Shown: one piece after another, positions 33,351 through 44,100 of the stretch
How positions within the stretch are numbered: position 1 is the first letter of the stretch
How the letters are laid out: each line of letters starts with the position of its first letter
NCBI RefSeq assembly: GCF_003014695.1
Contig: NZ_PYAS01000004.1
Location: 62,001 to 126,000, forward strand
Direction of reading: 5' to 3'
From: Dyadobacter jiangsuensis
GTDB lineage: Bacteria; Bacteroidota; Bacteroidia; Cytophagales; Spirosomataceae
DNA: 64,000 nt
Notes under the pieces: model-generated
What the model was told of the DNA's origin: nothing
What the model saw: only the letters and a program-made list of their open reading frames with translations
The model's database searches: none
Translations under genes and position numbers: made by a program

Positions 33351-36300
33351 ATGAAGAAAAATCTATCTATTAAAATGACTGATCCAGGCATTGTCCGGTC
33401 GGCCCGGGGACTTTTGTACTTTCAAACTTTGCTAATGCTCGTATTCATGCAATTCAGCTGGGCCAAGAGCGGAAGTGCCCAGGAAATGCTGAACCAACGT
33501 GTAACCATCTCCGTGGAGAACGAGCGCATTGAATCGGTTATCAGCCGGTTGGAAAAGTCGGCCAATGTCAGGTTCCTTTACAGCAGGGAGATTATCCAGT
33601 CGAAAAGAAAGGTCAGTTTTACAGCTGAAAATCAGCCGTTATCCTCGGTACTGGAAGGTATTTTGCAGCCGTTGAAGCTGAAATACGAGGTTTCGGGCGA
33701 TAAAATTATCCTTAAAAGACAGTTGAACACATCGGAGGCAGAGCCACAGGTTTTGCCGACTCCCGATGCGCCGGCAGCAGAAATCAATCTTTCGGGTACG
33801 GTGACCGACACCGATGGTATCGGCCTGCCGGGTGTGAGCATCCTGGTCAAAGGAACGCAAACCGGTACCACCACAGATGGCGACGGCAAGTTCCGGCTCG
33901 GTGTCGCCGACCGCAATGCGGTACTTGTTTTCAGTTTTGTCGGATACATTTCACAAGAAATCGCGGTAGGAGCCCAATCCGTGCTGAATGTGAAACTCGC
34001 CGCCGACGATAAGGCATTGGAAGAGGTGGTAGTAGTGGGTTATGGTGTGCAAAAGAAAGCCAATTTGACGGGCGCGGTATCAACTGTCGATTCGAAGGCT
34101 ATTGAAAACCGCCCGTCGAGCAACCTGGCAACGGGTTTGCAGGGTGTAACGCCGGGGCTGATCATCACGCGCCAGACCGGTCAGCCGGGCCGCGAAAATA
34201 TCGCCATCCAGATTCGTGGGGCCACTTCTGCAAATGGAAACGTAAATCCTCTTGTGTTGCTGGACGGCGTGAGCGTGCCCATCAGCACCATGCAGACAAT
34301 GAACCCTAACGACGTGGAGAGTATCAGTGTGCTGAAAGATGCTGCTGCGGCGGCTATTTATGGCGCGCAGGCAGCGGGTGGCGTGATTTTGATTACCACC
34401 AAAAAAGGAAAGGCCGGGAAAGTTGCATTCGATTACTCGGGACAGCAGGGTATCGACTGGTCAACCAACGTGCCCGACAGAATGTCCCTGCTTGAAGAAG
34501 CGCTGTTTTCGAACCTGGCGCGCAAGAATTCGGGCAGCGCACCGGAGTATACCGATGAGGAAATCCAGCGCATTCGTGACGGTGTACCTTATGTAGTAAA
34601 TCCTGCCGATACGTCTTCTTACCTTTATTACAACCAGGAGCCTATTGCGAACCAGCTTTTGAGGAAACATACCTCCATGAGCACGCACAACCTCACTGTG
34701 CGCGGAGGAAGCGACAAGCTCAACTTCCTGATTTCGGGTGGCTACTATAATAAGCAGGGCGTATTCAAAGTTGGGCCAGATAGCTACGACCGCTACAATG
34801 CCCGCATGAACCTGGGCGCCGAGCTGAACAAATACCTCTCGCTTGATAGCCGTTTATCGTTCACCAATGACCACACCAAAGCATCTTATGCCGAGGCAAA
34901 TGGTGGCGGGTTGATTTACCAGGTGTACCGTTTCCGGACGAGGAACCCTGCATTTACACCAGAGGGCCGTTACAATTCGGCTAATAGCACTTATGCGCAG
35001 CTTAAAGACGGTGGTTATAACGACTACAAAAGGAATTATTTTGACGGGGTATTTACCTTGACAGCCGCCAACTTCGTGAAGGGCTTGCAGATCCGCGCAG
35101 TGGCCGGTACGCAATACCGCCGGGGCGATCGCCGCGTATTTAACCGCACGGTGCCCCTTTGGAGCAAGTCTAAAATTGCAGGGTGGGTGAACCAGGTGAA
35201 TTCTTACAATGTCACCAACGAGCTTACCAAAAATACCAACTTGCAGGCCTTGGTGAATTATGATTTTAAGATCGCGGAAAAGCACAATTTCGGGCTTTTC
35301 GCGGGGTATCAGTGGGAAGATTACCGTGAGGACTTCAACTACGCCGGAGCTACCAATTTGGTCAGCAATGACTTACCAACGCTGAACCTGGGCGACGATA
35401 AAACCAAAACCAACAGCCAGGCGATCGCTACGCGTGCATTCCAGTCGGTATTCGGCCGTTTTAACTATAATTTCAACAACAAATACCTTTTCGAGGCGAC
35501 CATCCGCTTCGATGAGAGTTCTAAACTGGCGCCGGAAGGTCGCCGCAAAGCGTTTCCATCGGCATCCGCGGGCTGGAATGTGCATCAGGAAAACTGGTTT
35601 GCTAACACGCTTTCATTTTTTTCCGAGTTTAAACTCCGCGCCTCCTGGGGCCGGTTGGGCGGCGCGCTTGGTGATGCGATCGGCAATTACGACTACCTGA
35701 GCCAACTTAGCCGTGGTAACGGGCTGGTATTGGGTGATTCGCGCACCTCTTACATCTATCAAGGCTCAATTCCTTCGGCTAACCTCTCGTGGGAAACCAT
35801 TGAAACAACCAACGGTGGTATCGATATTGGTTTGCTGCAAAACCGCCTGCAATTCAGTGGAGACTATTATGTGAAATATAACCGCAATATGCTCACAGCC
35901 CAGCAGCTGCCCGGTACGATCGGGATCGGCACGCCGCGGAAGAACAACGGTGAGCTCAAATCGTGGGGTTGGGAAACTGAGCTGCGCTTCCGTGACCAGA
36001 TCGGGAAGGACTTCAATTACTCGTTTGCCATTAATTTTTCGGACAACAACAACCGTCTGATCAGCTTTTCAAACCGCAATGTGGTAGGGACAGGAACAAA
36101 CGGTCTGATCGAAGGGTATCCGCTGAACACCATCTGGGGTTACGAAACGGCGGGCTATTTCAGCGCCGAGGACGAAGTGAAACAATGGGCATTCCAGGAT
36201 AACCGTGCCGGGGTAGGCGATGTAAAATACATTGACAAGGATGGCGACAAGCGAATCTCGGTGGGAAAAGGTACCGTAGAAAACCACGGCGACCTGATCA

Positions 36301-36800
36301 TGCTGGGCAGCACTTCGCCACGCTATCTTTTTGGTGTGACGCTCGGTGCAAGTTGGAAAGGGTTTGATCTCTCCGCATTCTTCCAGGGCGTAGGCAAACG
36401 TCATTACCGTGCTACGCCGGAATCGATCGCGCCGCTTCTGGTAACGTGGAAACAGGCAATGGGCGTACACCGCGACTACTGGACGCCGGAAAATACCGAT
36501 GCCCTGTTCCCTCGCCCTTACACCGGCGGAACGCACAATTACCTGGCTTCGGACAAATGGACTTTGAATGCCAGCTATGTCAGGCTGAAAAACATTCAGG
36601 TGGGTTACACAATTCCTGCGAGACTGACCGATAAGCTCCGCATTTCACGGGCACGCGTATTCTTCTCCGGGCAGGATATCCTCACATTCTCGGGAATGGG
36701 TGGGTTTAAGGGATACTTCGATCCTGAAACCCGGGACGGCGTGGAGAACGACTACCCATTCTTTGCGACGGCGGCATTTGGTATCAACCTCTCATTCTGA
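33351..36800 (+). CDS. SusC-like TonB-dependent receptor with STN domain
   Basis: The 1149-residue outer-membrane importer has a signal peptide ending at about residue 43 (AKSGSAQ), an STN domain (about 48-120), a carboxypeptidase-like domain (about 147-220, with GLPGVSILVKGTQTGTTTD), the SusC signature (VVVGYGVQKKANLTGAV) at about 227-243, a plug and a barrel that ends in AAFGINLSF. It moves an oligosaccharide or peptide ligand across the outer membrane, together with the SusD lipoprotein encoded 24 bases downstream. The STN domain couples it to the upstream FecR/ECF pair. There is no glycosidase in the locus, so the substrate cannot be read from neighbours. Confidence 0.94.
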   Translation: MKKNLSIKMTDPGIVRSARGLLYFQTLLMLVFMQFSWAKSGSAQEMLNQRVTISVENERIESVISRLEKSANVRFLYSREIIQSKRKVSFTAENQPLSSVLEGILQPLKLKYEVSGDKIILKRQLNTSEAEPQVLPTPDAPAAEINLSGTVTDTDGIGLPGVSILVKGTQTGTTTDGDGKFRLGVADRNAVLVFSFVGYISQEIAVGAQSVLNVKLAADDKALEEVVVVGYGVQKKANLTGAVSTVDSKAIENRPSSNLATGLQGVTPGLIITRQTGQPGRENIAIQIRGATSANGNVNPLVLLDGVSVPISTMQTMNPNDVESISVLKDAAAAAIYGAQAAGGVILITTKKGKAGKVAFDYSGQQGIDWSTNVPDRMSLLEEALFSNLARKNSGSAPEYTDEEIQRIRDGVPYVVNPADTSSYLYYNQEPIANQLLRKHTSMSTHNLTVRGGSDKLNFLISGGYYNKQGVFKVGPDSYDRYNARMNLGAELNKYLSLDSRLSFTNDHTKASYAEANGGGLIYQVYRFRTRNPAFTPEGRYNSANSTYAQLKDGGYNDYKRNYFDGVFTLTAANFVKGLQIRAVAGTQYRRGDRRVFNRTVPLWSKSKIAGWVNQVNSYNVTNELTKNTNLQALVNYDFKIAEKHNFGLFAGYQWEDYREDFNYAGATNLVSNDLPTLNLGDDKTKTNSQAIATRAFQSVFGRFNYNFNNKYLFEATIRFDESSKLAPEGRRKAFPSASAGWNVHQENWFANTLSFFSEFKLRASWGRLGGALGDAIGNYDYLSQLSRGNGLVLGDSRTSYIYQGSIPSANLSWETIETTNGGIDIGLLQNRLQFSGDYYVKYNRNMLTAQQLPGTIGIGTPRKNNGELKSWGWETELRFRDQIGKDFNYSFAINFSDNNNRLISFSNRNVVGTGTNGLIEGYPLNTIWGYETAGYFSAEDEVKQWAFQDNRAGVGDVKYIDKDGDKRISVGKGTVENHGDLIMLGSTSPRYLFGVTLGASWKGFDLSAFFQGVGKRHYRATPESIAPLLVTWKQAMGVHRDYWTPENTDALFPRPYTGGTHNYLASDKWTLNASYVRLKNIQVGYTIPARLTDKLRISRARVFFSGQDILTFSGMGGFKGYFDPETRDGVENDYPFFATAAFGINLSF

Positions 36801-36824
36801 CCCACGATTTCAAACATTGCTTTT

Positions 36825-38435
36825 ATGAAAATCACATTGAAACATACATTGCTGGCTTTCGCGTTGTTGACGGCTGTTTCGTCCTGTGACGTGGAACGCC
36901 TGCCTGAAACCAATATCAGCGACCTGAACTTCTGGAAAACGGAGTCAGATATCAAAACCGCGAATAACTACCTGTATACATTCCTCCCGGGATTCAGCAC
37001 AGAGGATGTATGGTCCGACGACGGCTTTGGCCTGGCAGCTAACTCGATCAGCGACGGCTCACGATTGGCGCCCGCCACCGCGGGCGATTATAACGCGCCG
37101 TACATGATCGTCCGCGCGGCTAATAATATCCTGGAAAAGGCGCCCAATGCGGCGGTTACGCCGGCGATCCTGGACCGCTATCTGGCCGAAGCGCGGTTTT
37201 TCCGTGCCTGGGCTTACTTTTCGCTGGTTCAGAAATACGGCGGTGTTCCGCTGATCCTGAAAACGCTGGATGAAAACAGCCCGGATCTCATTGGCGCCTC
37301 AGCTACCCGCGAGGCAGTTGTTGATCAGATCTACGCAGACCTGGATTTTGCCATTGCCAAACTCCCGACGATTACCACATTGGGTACTGCCGATTTCGGC
37401 CGCATTTCCAAAACCGCCGCGCACGCATTCAAGGCCCGCGTGGCGTTGTTTGAAGGCACGTACGCCAAATTCCATTCCAAAGGCGATGCTACCAAGCACC
37501 TGACCCTGGCCCTGGCGTCCAGCAAGGCCGTGATCGACAGCAAGGAGCATGCATTGTTCGGCAACTACTTCGATCTTTTCCAAATGGCAGGAGAAGGGCG
37601 TCAGAACAAGGAGAATATCATTGTAAAACAATACGGCGTATCCAACACCGAGCGCGTGGTTACGCACAACTACTACCGCGGCTCGCTCGAAACAGGTAAC
37701 CTGAATCCCACCAAGTCGCTCGCTGATTCTTACCTGATGAAAGATGGCTTGCCCGTCGGCAAGTCGCCGCTTTGGACTTTGCCCGATTCGTCACACAAGG
37801 TTTTCAGAAATCGTGACGCGCGTATGAGCGCGACTTTTATGAAGCGCGGGGACGCGATGATGACCACCAAGCCGATCTTCGATATAGCTAACCTGGTGTT
37901 CAACAAAACCGGTTATATGTTCCGCAAATTCGCCAATATCGATGATTGGAACAGCCAGGCATCGACCATCGACCGCCCGCTGCTGCGTTACGCCGAAGTG
38001 CTGCTGATATTCGCCGAAGCATCTTACGAATTAAACAACGCGATCACGGATGCCGAACTGGATATGTCAGTGAACCTGCTACGCGAGCGTGGTCAGGTCG
38101 CCAAACTTTCAAATGCTTTTGTAAAGGCTAACGGACTGGACATGCGTGAAGAAATTCGCCGTGAGCGCCGCGTCGAGCTCGCGCAGGAAGGTTTCCGGTA
38201 CTGGGATATTATCCGTTGGAAAACGGCTGAAACCGAGCTCGTGAAACCGGTTTTGGGTAATTTTTATTTCAAAGGCGAGTTCGCAGCAGCCACCGTTAAC
38301 CTTACACCGGATAACATTATTCTGGTACAAGCCGCCAGCTTCCGCAAATTCGATCCTGCCAAAGATTACCTGTGGCCTTTGCCGATCAACGAAATCGCAT
38401 TGAACCCCAAGCTGGATCAGAACCCGGGTTGGTAG
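36825..38435 (+). CDS. SusD/RagB-like nutrient-binding lipoprotein
   Basis: The 536-residue surface lipoprotein has a lipobox VSSC with the lipidated Cys21. The N-terminal SusD-like domain has NISDLNFWKTESDIKTANNY, and the region ARFFRAWAYFSLVQKYGGVPLI carries the TPR-like helices that contact SusC. The C-terminal RagB part has the family blocks LRYAEVLLIFAEASYE, RRERRVELAQEGFRYWDIIRW and YLWPLPINEIALNP. It caps the SusC pore and binds the ligand. It ends directly before a polypurine hairpin at 38436, which may terminate the operon. Confidence 0.94.
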   Translation: MKITLKHTLLAFALLTAVSSCDVERLPETNISDLNFWKTESDIKTANNYLYTFLPGFSTEDVWSDDGFGLAANSISDGSRLAPATAGDYNAPYMIVRAANNILEKAPNAAVTPAILDRYLAEARFFRAWAYFSLVQKYGGVPLILKTLDENSPDLIGASATREAVVDQIYADLDFAIAKLPTITTLGTADFGRISKTAAHAFKARVALFEGTYAKFHSKGDATKHLTLALASSKAVIDSKEHALFGNYFDLFQMAGEGRQNKENIIVKQYGVSNTERVVTHNYYRGSLETGNLNPTKSLADSYLMKDGLPVGKSPLWTLPDSSHKVFRNRDARMSATFMKRGDAMMTTKPIFDIANLVFNKTGYMFRKFANIDDWNSQASTIDRPLLRYAEVLLIFAEASYELNNAITDAELDMSVNLLRERGQVAKLSNAFVKANGLDMREEIRRERRVELAQEGFRYWDIIRWKTAETELVKPVLGNFYFKGEFAAATVNLTPDNIILVQAASFRKFDPAKDYLWPLPINEIALNPKLDQNPGW

Positions 38436-38554
38436 GAGGGTGAAGGGAGGAAAGGGAGGAAGGGGAGGAAGGGGAAGAAGGGGAGCATAGTCCCTCGTCC
38501 CTTTCCTCCATCCTCCCTTTCTTCCCTTCTCCCTTTCCTCCCTTTTTCCCTTTT
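38436..38554. repeat. Polypurine/polypyrimidine inverted repeat A
   Basis: About 50 purine-rich bases made of 9-base units like GGAAAGGGA and GGAAGGGGA are followed, after a few bases, by about 60 pyrimidine-rich bases with units like TCCCTTTCC. The arms can pair as a long imperfect hairpin. The purine arm also has more than four G-runs of three or more with short loops, a G-quadruplex pattern. It begins at the susD stop codon; the same unit returns at 41104. Confidence 0.75.
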
Positions 38555-38648
38555 GATAATTCTCCCAATCCCTTTGCAATCTTTTTTCTTTGAAGAGCCT
38601 TGATCATGCTTTGTTTTAGCCCAGGTTAACTACTCAGGCTCTATACAC

Positions 38649-40052
38649 ATGCTTTTTAATTCTCTTCACTTTATTGTTTTTTTTCTATTCGTTACCACTA
38701 CCTATTACACATTACCCGGGCGCTGGCGTTGGTTTTCACTCCTAACGGCCAGCGCCTATTTTTATGCCTCATTCATTCCGGCCTACCTGTTACTGCTCGG
38801 AATAATCATCGTTTTCGATTACCTGGCAGGGATTGGTATTGAGAGGTCATCAGGGAATTCCCGCAGAATTATGCTCACTTTGAGTATCCTGTTCAATGTC
38901 GGATTCCTCTGCTTTTTCAAATACTTCGATTTTCTGAATAACAATATTTCATGGCTAATGTCCATTGTCGGGGTAGACTACGGGGCTGATACCGTATCCG
39001 GATTGTACTTCGGTTTGGCATTGCCTATTGGTTTGTCGTTTCATACATTTCAGTCGATGAGCTATACGATCGAGGTGTATCGCGGCAACCAGCGCGCCGA
39101 ACGTCACTTCGGGATCTATGCTTTATATGTACTGTTTTACCCGCAATTGGTGGCCGGGCCTATCGAGCGTCCGCAGAATGTGTTGTGGCAGTTCAGGCAG
39201 CAGACGGACTTCGATTGGGATAACCTTCGGATGGGGTTATGGTGGATGATGTGGGGGATGTTCAAAAAAGTGGTTATCGCCGACAGGCTTGCATTGGTCA
39301 CCGATCCGATATTCGCCAATCCGGAAACGCAGAATGCCGGTAGCCTGGCCATTGCAGCCGCATTTTACAGTATCCAGATTTATTGTGATTTTTCGGGTTA
39401 TTCCGACATCGCACTGGGCGCGGCCAGAACGATGGGGTTCAGGTTGATGGTTAATTTTCGCTCGCCGTATTTTGCCCGGTCTATCGCGGAGTTCTGGCAG
39501 CGATGGCACATTTCTCTATCGACCTGGTTTCGCGATTACGTCTATATTCCGATGGGTGGTAACCGGCACGGGCGTCTTCGAACGTTCATGAATTTGCTGG
39601 TAGTATTCCTGCTCAGCGGGCTCTGGCATGGAGCCGATTGGAAATTCGTGATTTGGGGTGCCATTCACGGCTGCCTGCTCATTTTCTCGCGCTTGGTCTA
39701 TTCCGATAGGCATGATTTCGGGCGATGGCCCGCCTGGCTGCAAGCCGTTCTGACTTTCTTGGTTGTAACACTTGCCTGGGTATTCTTCCGCGCGCGCAAC
39801 GTGAGTGACGCGTTCCTAATCCTGGGAAGGCTTGCGAAGCCGTCATTGTGGAGTTTGCCCAACCTGCCTATCAGCAGCGGCGAAACGTGCTTCTGCCTGC
39901 TCCTGATTATGTTTCTGTTTTTGAAAGAATATCTGCTGCCCGACTATGTGCCCGCGCGGAGGTCGTTCTGGCCGTCGCTGGGTGTGGCAACTTTATTGTG
40001 TTACCTGTGGGGCGTGTTTGGAAGCAACCAATTCATTTACTTCCAGTTTTGA
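38649..40052 (+). CDS. MBOAT-family O-acyltransferase (AlgI-like)
   Basis: The 467-residue integral membrane protein has around ten hydrophobic helices. It carries the AlgI/DltB signatures: LPIGLSFHTFQSMSYTIEVYRG, YPQLVAGPIERP, FWQRWHISLSTWFRDYVYIPMGG and the catalytic His327 in LSGLWHGADW. Such proteins move an acyl group (usually acetyl) across the inner membrane for the O-acetylation of an exported polysaccharide. The next gene, three bases downstream, encodes an AlgX-like SGNH protein, which is the typical periplasmic partner. No polysaccharide synthesis genes are in the window, so the acceptor is unknown. Confidence 0.93.
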   Translation: MLFNSLHFIVFFLFVTTTYYTLPGRWRWFSLLTASAYFYASFIPAYLLLLGIIIVFDYLAGIGIERSSGNSRRIMLTLSILFNVGFLCFFKYFDFLNNNISWLMSIVGVDYGADTVSGLYFGLALPIGLSFHTFQSMSYTIEVYRGNQRAERHFGIYALYVLFYPQLVAGPIERPQNVLWQFRQQTDFDWDNLRMGLWWMMWGMFKKVVIADRLALVTDPIFANPETQNAGSLAIAAAFYSIQIYCDFSGYSDIALGAARTMGFRLMVNFRSPYFARSIAEFWQRWHISLSTWFRDYVYIPMGGNRHGRLRTFMNLLVVFLLSGLWHGADWKFVIWGAIHGCLLIFSRLVYSDRHDFGRWPAWLQAVLTFLVVTLAWVFFRARNVSDAFLILGRLAKPSLWSLPNLPISSGETCFCLLLIMFLFLKEYLLPDYVPARRSFWPSLGVATLLCYLWGVFGSNQFIYFQF

Positions 40053-40055
40053 CGT

Positions 40056-41060
40056 ATGAAAACCCTGTGTTGCTGTTTACGCATAGCCATTATGCTGGGA
40101 TCGGGCGTGCTACTCTGGATAGGCCTGTCCGACCGGTTGCAACGTAAATTATATTCCCGCGGCTTCATTCCCGATCAATACCGTTTTGGTGATCTCTACA
40201 ATATCTCCAATTTGGAGCAATTCAAGGAAACGCATTGGGCGGAAACCGACGGACTCGATGAAAACGACAAGCCGGGGATCCGATCGAAAAATGTGGATCT
40301 GTACACGATCGGCGATAGCTTTACCACCATGGATACCAGTTTCTACGCCGGCCGCCGTAACCATCACATTTGGCTTGGTACCGGCGTGGATACCGTCACC
40401 CTTGATCCGGCGGTACATTCCATTCTGGTGATCGAGGTTATTGAAAGAACGATCCAGGAGCGTCTGCGCGAGCATTATGCCGAACTTTATATCCATCGCG
40501 GGTTTCAGATCCGGGGTAAAAGCCAGTGTGTTGCCGATGCCGCACCCGACGCTGATAGCGATTTTTGGAAAAACACATTAAATCATGAGATCAATGAGCG
40601 GTTGGAATTCATGCTGTTCAATTCCAACGTCGCATTGAAATGCAAGGAAATGAAAGCGGCATTGATGCTTTCGTGGTTCGGTCGCACGCATCCCGGCTCG
40701 CTCATTTCGCGGGACAGGCAGTTTCTTTTCTATGAGGTCGAAGCCGACCCGAAGAGCATGTTGTCACCATTCAAACCGCTGACCAATGCCGACATCGATA
40801 GCGTCGCCATTAACATGAACCGCATTCGTGCACATTACCTCAATGCCGGTTTTGCGGAGGTATACTTTTGCCTCATACCCAACAAGGTGACCGTGTGCGA
40901 ACCGGGGCTTCACCCACACAACCGTCAGATCACCCGCTTGGAACAAAACCCGCACCTGAAAACCCCGCTGCTAGCACTAGGCTCACAACTCCGGCATCAC
41001 CCCGAATGGTACCATAAAAGCGATGGCCACTGGAACGCAAACGGAAGCGCTTGTGGCTAA
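40056..41060 (+). CDS. SGNH-type, AlgX/AlgJ-like acetyltransferase partner
   Basis: The 334-residue protein has an N-terminal membrane anchor or signal helix (residues 6-24) and a periplasmic SGNH domain. The nucleophile is Ser88 in IGDSFT, and Asp323/His325 lie in SDGHWNANG near the C-terminus. It would transfer acetyl groups delivered by the MBOAT protein to a polysaccharide. The start is three bases behind the stop of that gene. The chain ends seven residues after HWN, earlier than usual; in another frame the DNA reads LVAKICK before a stop at 41073, so a small frameshift at the end is possible but would change only the tail. Confidence 0.8.
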   Translation: MKTLCCCLRIAIMLGSGVLLWIGLSDRLQRKLYSRGFIPDQYRFGDLYNISNLEQFKETHWAETDGLDENDKPGIRSKNVDLYTIGDSFTTMDTSFYAGRRNHHIWLGTGVDTVTLDPAVHSILVIEVIERTIQERLREHYAELYIHRGFQIRGKSQCVADAAPDADSDFWKNTLNHEINERLEFMLFNSNVALKCKEMKAALMLSWFGRTHPGSLISRDRQFLFYEVEADPKSMLSPFKPLTNADIDSVAINMNRIRAHYLNAGFAEVYFCLIPNKVTVCEPGLHPHNRQITRLEQNPHLKTPLLALGSQLRHHPEWYHKSDGHWNANGSACG

Positions 41061-41103
41061 AATATGTAAATGACGTGGTTATGGGGTGGGAAGACGGGGG
41101 AAT

Positions 41104-41161
41104 GGGAGGAAAGGGAGGAAAGGGAGGGGGAGTCTCCTTCCTCCCTTTCCTCCTATTTTTT
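41104..41161. terminator. Polypurine hairpin B, probably a bidirectional terminator
   Basis: GGAGGAAAGGGAGGAA (inside 41104-41130) pairs with TTCCTCCCTTTCCTCC (41138-41153), followed by TATTTTTT on the plus side. It is made of the same GGGAGGAAA unit as element A. It ends the MBOAT/SGNH transcript, and the stop codon of the convergent phosphatase gene (41153-41155) lies at its edge. Confidence 0.7.
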
Positions 41162-44100
41162 AACGATTCTCCACGTACTGCTTTGAGGTGTACCGTGACC
41201 GAGTTCCAGTACATAAAGTCCGCTCGGCAATAAGCTGACGTCGATCTCTAATGGGGTGCCGGAGGCAGTCGTTACCGTTCCATTCCGAATCAATTGCCCG
41301 TTGGAGCTTACGATGCGCCAGGGGACATTTTTTTGCCAGGGTCGTTTGCTTTTGAGTGTGAGCTTCTGCGTCGACGGGTTTGGGTAAGCAATGATATCCT
41401 TGCTCAAAAGAGGATCCACGCCTACCACCAGGCTGACAGTAACGGTTCGGCTTCCACCCACCGTTCCGTAACCACATACATTACGGACTGAATCCAGGGA
41501 GAAAACGGTCGTTTGGCTCAAATTAAAGGTGCGCTCGATCACCGGATCATTCGAGTCGCCGAAAAATGTGTCTGTACCATACCGCAAATAATAGGCAACT
41601 GGCAGGGTGCCGCCAAGCAGCAGATCCAATTTGAGCTCCTCACCTTCGTAAACAGCCATTTTGCTCAGAGAGAATTCCGCTTCGGCCGTTTTGCGCAGGA
41701 TAACCTGCTCGGAGGGCGTGAGGGTGAAATCGACGTCAGGGTCGTTAGGCCTGATACGGATCCGGTATTGATCGCCTTCCATGAGCGATACGGGCAACCG
41801 TGCAATCAGCGGATTGGCTGTGCTGCTGGCGAGCGTAGTGGGTTTGGCAAAATCTCCGTATACATCCGAAATCTCGGCTGTGTAAGTGCGCTGTTTGTCT
41901 GGTCCGGTAACCGCATAACTTATCGAAATAGAGTCTCCGTTGCAAAGCGCCGTTTTTCGGGGGGTGAAGGTGAGTCTTACGGGTTTCCCTGCTGCAAGAA
42001 CTGGTTCTTTAACGGTTATCTCGACGCTTCCCGAAATTTGTCCGCTACCGCAGCCGTTCCGGACTGAGCGCAGCGCATAAGGGCCCGAGGCCCTGGTTTT
42101 GGTTTGCAGGATGGTATCGGCAACTGCCGACGTACCCGCGGTGCTATCCGGCAGAATGTATTGCCATGGGCCGGTTCCCGTAAAGTGAACAGGGACGGCA
42201 ATTTTTTCACCTTTCCAGACTGTATCTGCGGGAGCGGGAAGGATAGTTGCCCCGGCGGGCTCATTGATCAAAATCGCCGGGCCTTGCTGCTCTGCCATGA
42301 ATGCATTTTTGGTAGCGACTTTGACCGGGTAGTTGCCTCGCGCGAGGTTGCCAGGGAGCGTGCCGATAATGGGCGATGCAGCCCCTTCCCCGATTGGAAT
42401 ATCGCCGCTCGCGGTAACCAGCCGTGCCTCGTAGATGATAGGGAAACCCGACTCATTACCTGCCGCAGTGAACTGCACGCTCACGGTGTCTCCCGCGCAA
42501 TCCTGCGGAGCGGAAGCGACAGTCCCTAATTTGAATTGCTTAGTGATCGGCGGTGGGGCCAGGGTGAGCGGCGTGCTGATAAGCTGTGCATCGAAAGTGA
42601 ACGGGTCTGTGGCCGCGTTGATCGGGTAGGCGAATCCGCCCGCCGGCGTAAGGTAGTAGCTCACCAGCAGGTAGTTGATCCCGTAAGCAAATCCCTTGTT
42701 GCTCAGCGTGTAGGTGACTTCTTCGCGCCCATTGGCGACGTCTTTTGAGGTGGTGGCAGTAATTTCTGCCGCTTGTCCGTTGATCAGTAATGATTGCAGA
42801 CTTGCGATGTAAGATTTGCGACCCGACAGGTTTTTATCGCGCAGCAATGTTAATTTGAAGCTGGCGTAGGTTTGGGCCGATCCATTAAGTATGAAACTTC
42901 GCCTGAACCATAGTCTTTCTGCCGGGATAACTACCTTTTCGATCAGTGAAATGGAAAGCTGATGCGCTTCGTCATTATGTCCTACTCCAATGGGTGCCTG
43001 CGCCGGCATTTCGAAAGGCGGGGCGGAAAATGTCCATGGCGCGATGCATAGTTTGTCCAGCTTAGTCTCCCGTGAAATGATGCCCGCCAACAGCGGATAG
43101 AGCCATTGCGATTTGTAGGGGATCAGGGTGTCTCCAACAACAACGGGTTTCGGGTTGGTCACATTCACGATGAAGGTATCGGCCAGGTAACCATTCTGGT
43201 CTTTGACGTAGAATGTGCTGCTGCTGGCCGGTCCAACGGATAGATCGCGTATGCCTGAGGCGAGAAGCTGGCTTGGCTGCTGGGCGGAATACCAGTTGTA
43301 GGAACCGACCCACGATGCCGTGAGCTTGACCGCGTCGCCGCCATTTTGGACAGTGATCGTTTTTTTGACACCCACATCCTTCATAACCACGAACGAGTCG
43401 GCGATCGTATACATCGGTGAGGTGTCGGATTCTTTAATGAACTTGACATCAAGGCGGTTTTGCTGAAAAACAAGCTCCACCGATCCCCCTAGTTTATGGT
43501 AAAAGTCGGTGGTATTGTCACCCGTCAGGTTGTCGAGCGGTGGGTTGGAAGTGCTGGGATGTTTGATATCCGAACTGTTCGTGTAGCCTCCGTCGACTTC
43601 GGAGGAGTTGTTGGGGTTTACCCAGCCCCTGCCGGCAGATCCGGAAAGAATATAGGTATAGGCTGTTTCATTGTTCGTTTTGGTGTAAGGTTTCGTGGCC
43701 GGGTAACGTCCCAGGTTGCCATTGCCGCTCAACCCGCCCGTTTGTGTGTAATCACTGGTGCGTGTTTGTTGCCCGGTTTTTTTACGGATCATACCTGCCC
43801 GTTCGTAAGCATGTGTATGCGACACGATCAGGGCATCTACATGGTATTCGGGCGTTTCCAGTATAGGCAATAGTTTTTCCTGGACCCGTTTCATATCGTA
43901 TTCGGTCGGGAAATGCCCGATCGTGGAAAACGGCGGCAAATGGAATGTAACCACGGTCCATTTTTGCTTGTTGGCCTTCAAATCTTTTACCAGCCATTGA
44001 ACCTGCGGCAGCATATCGATGGCAGAATTCGTGGAGTCGTCCAGCGCGATGGAGTTTTTACTGAACACATCAAAATAGGAGGTTGTCTGAAACCTTCGTT

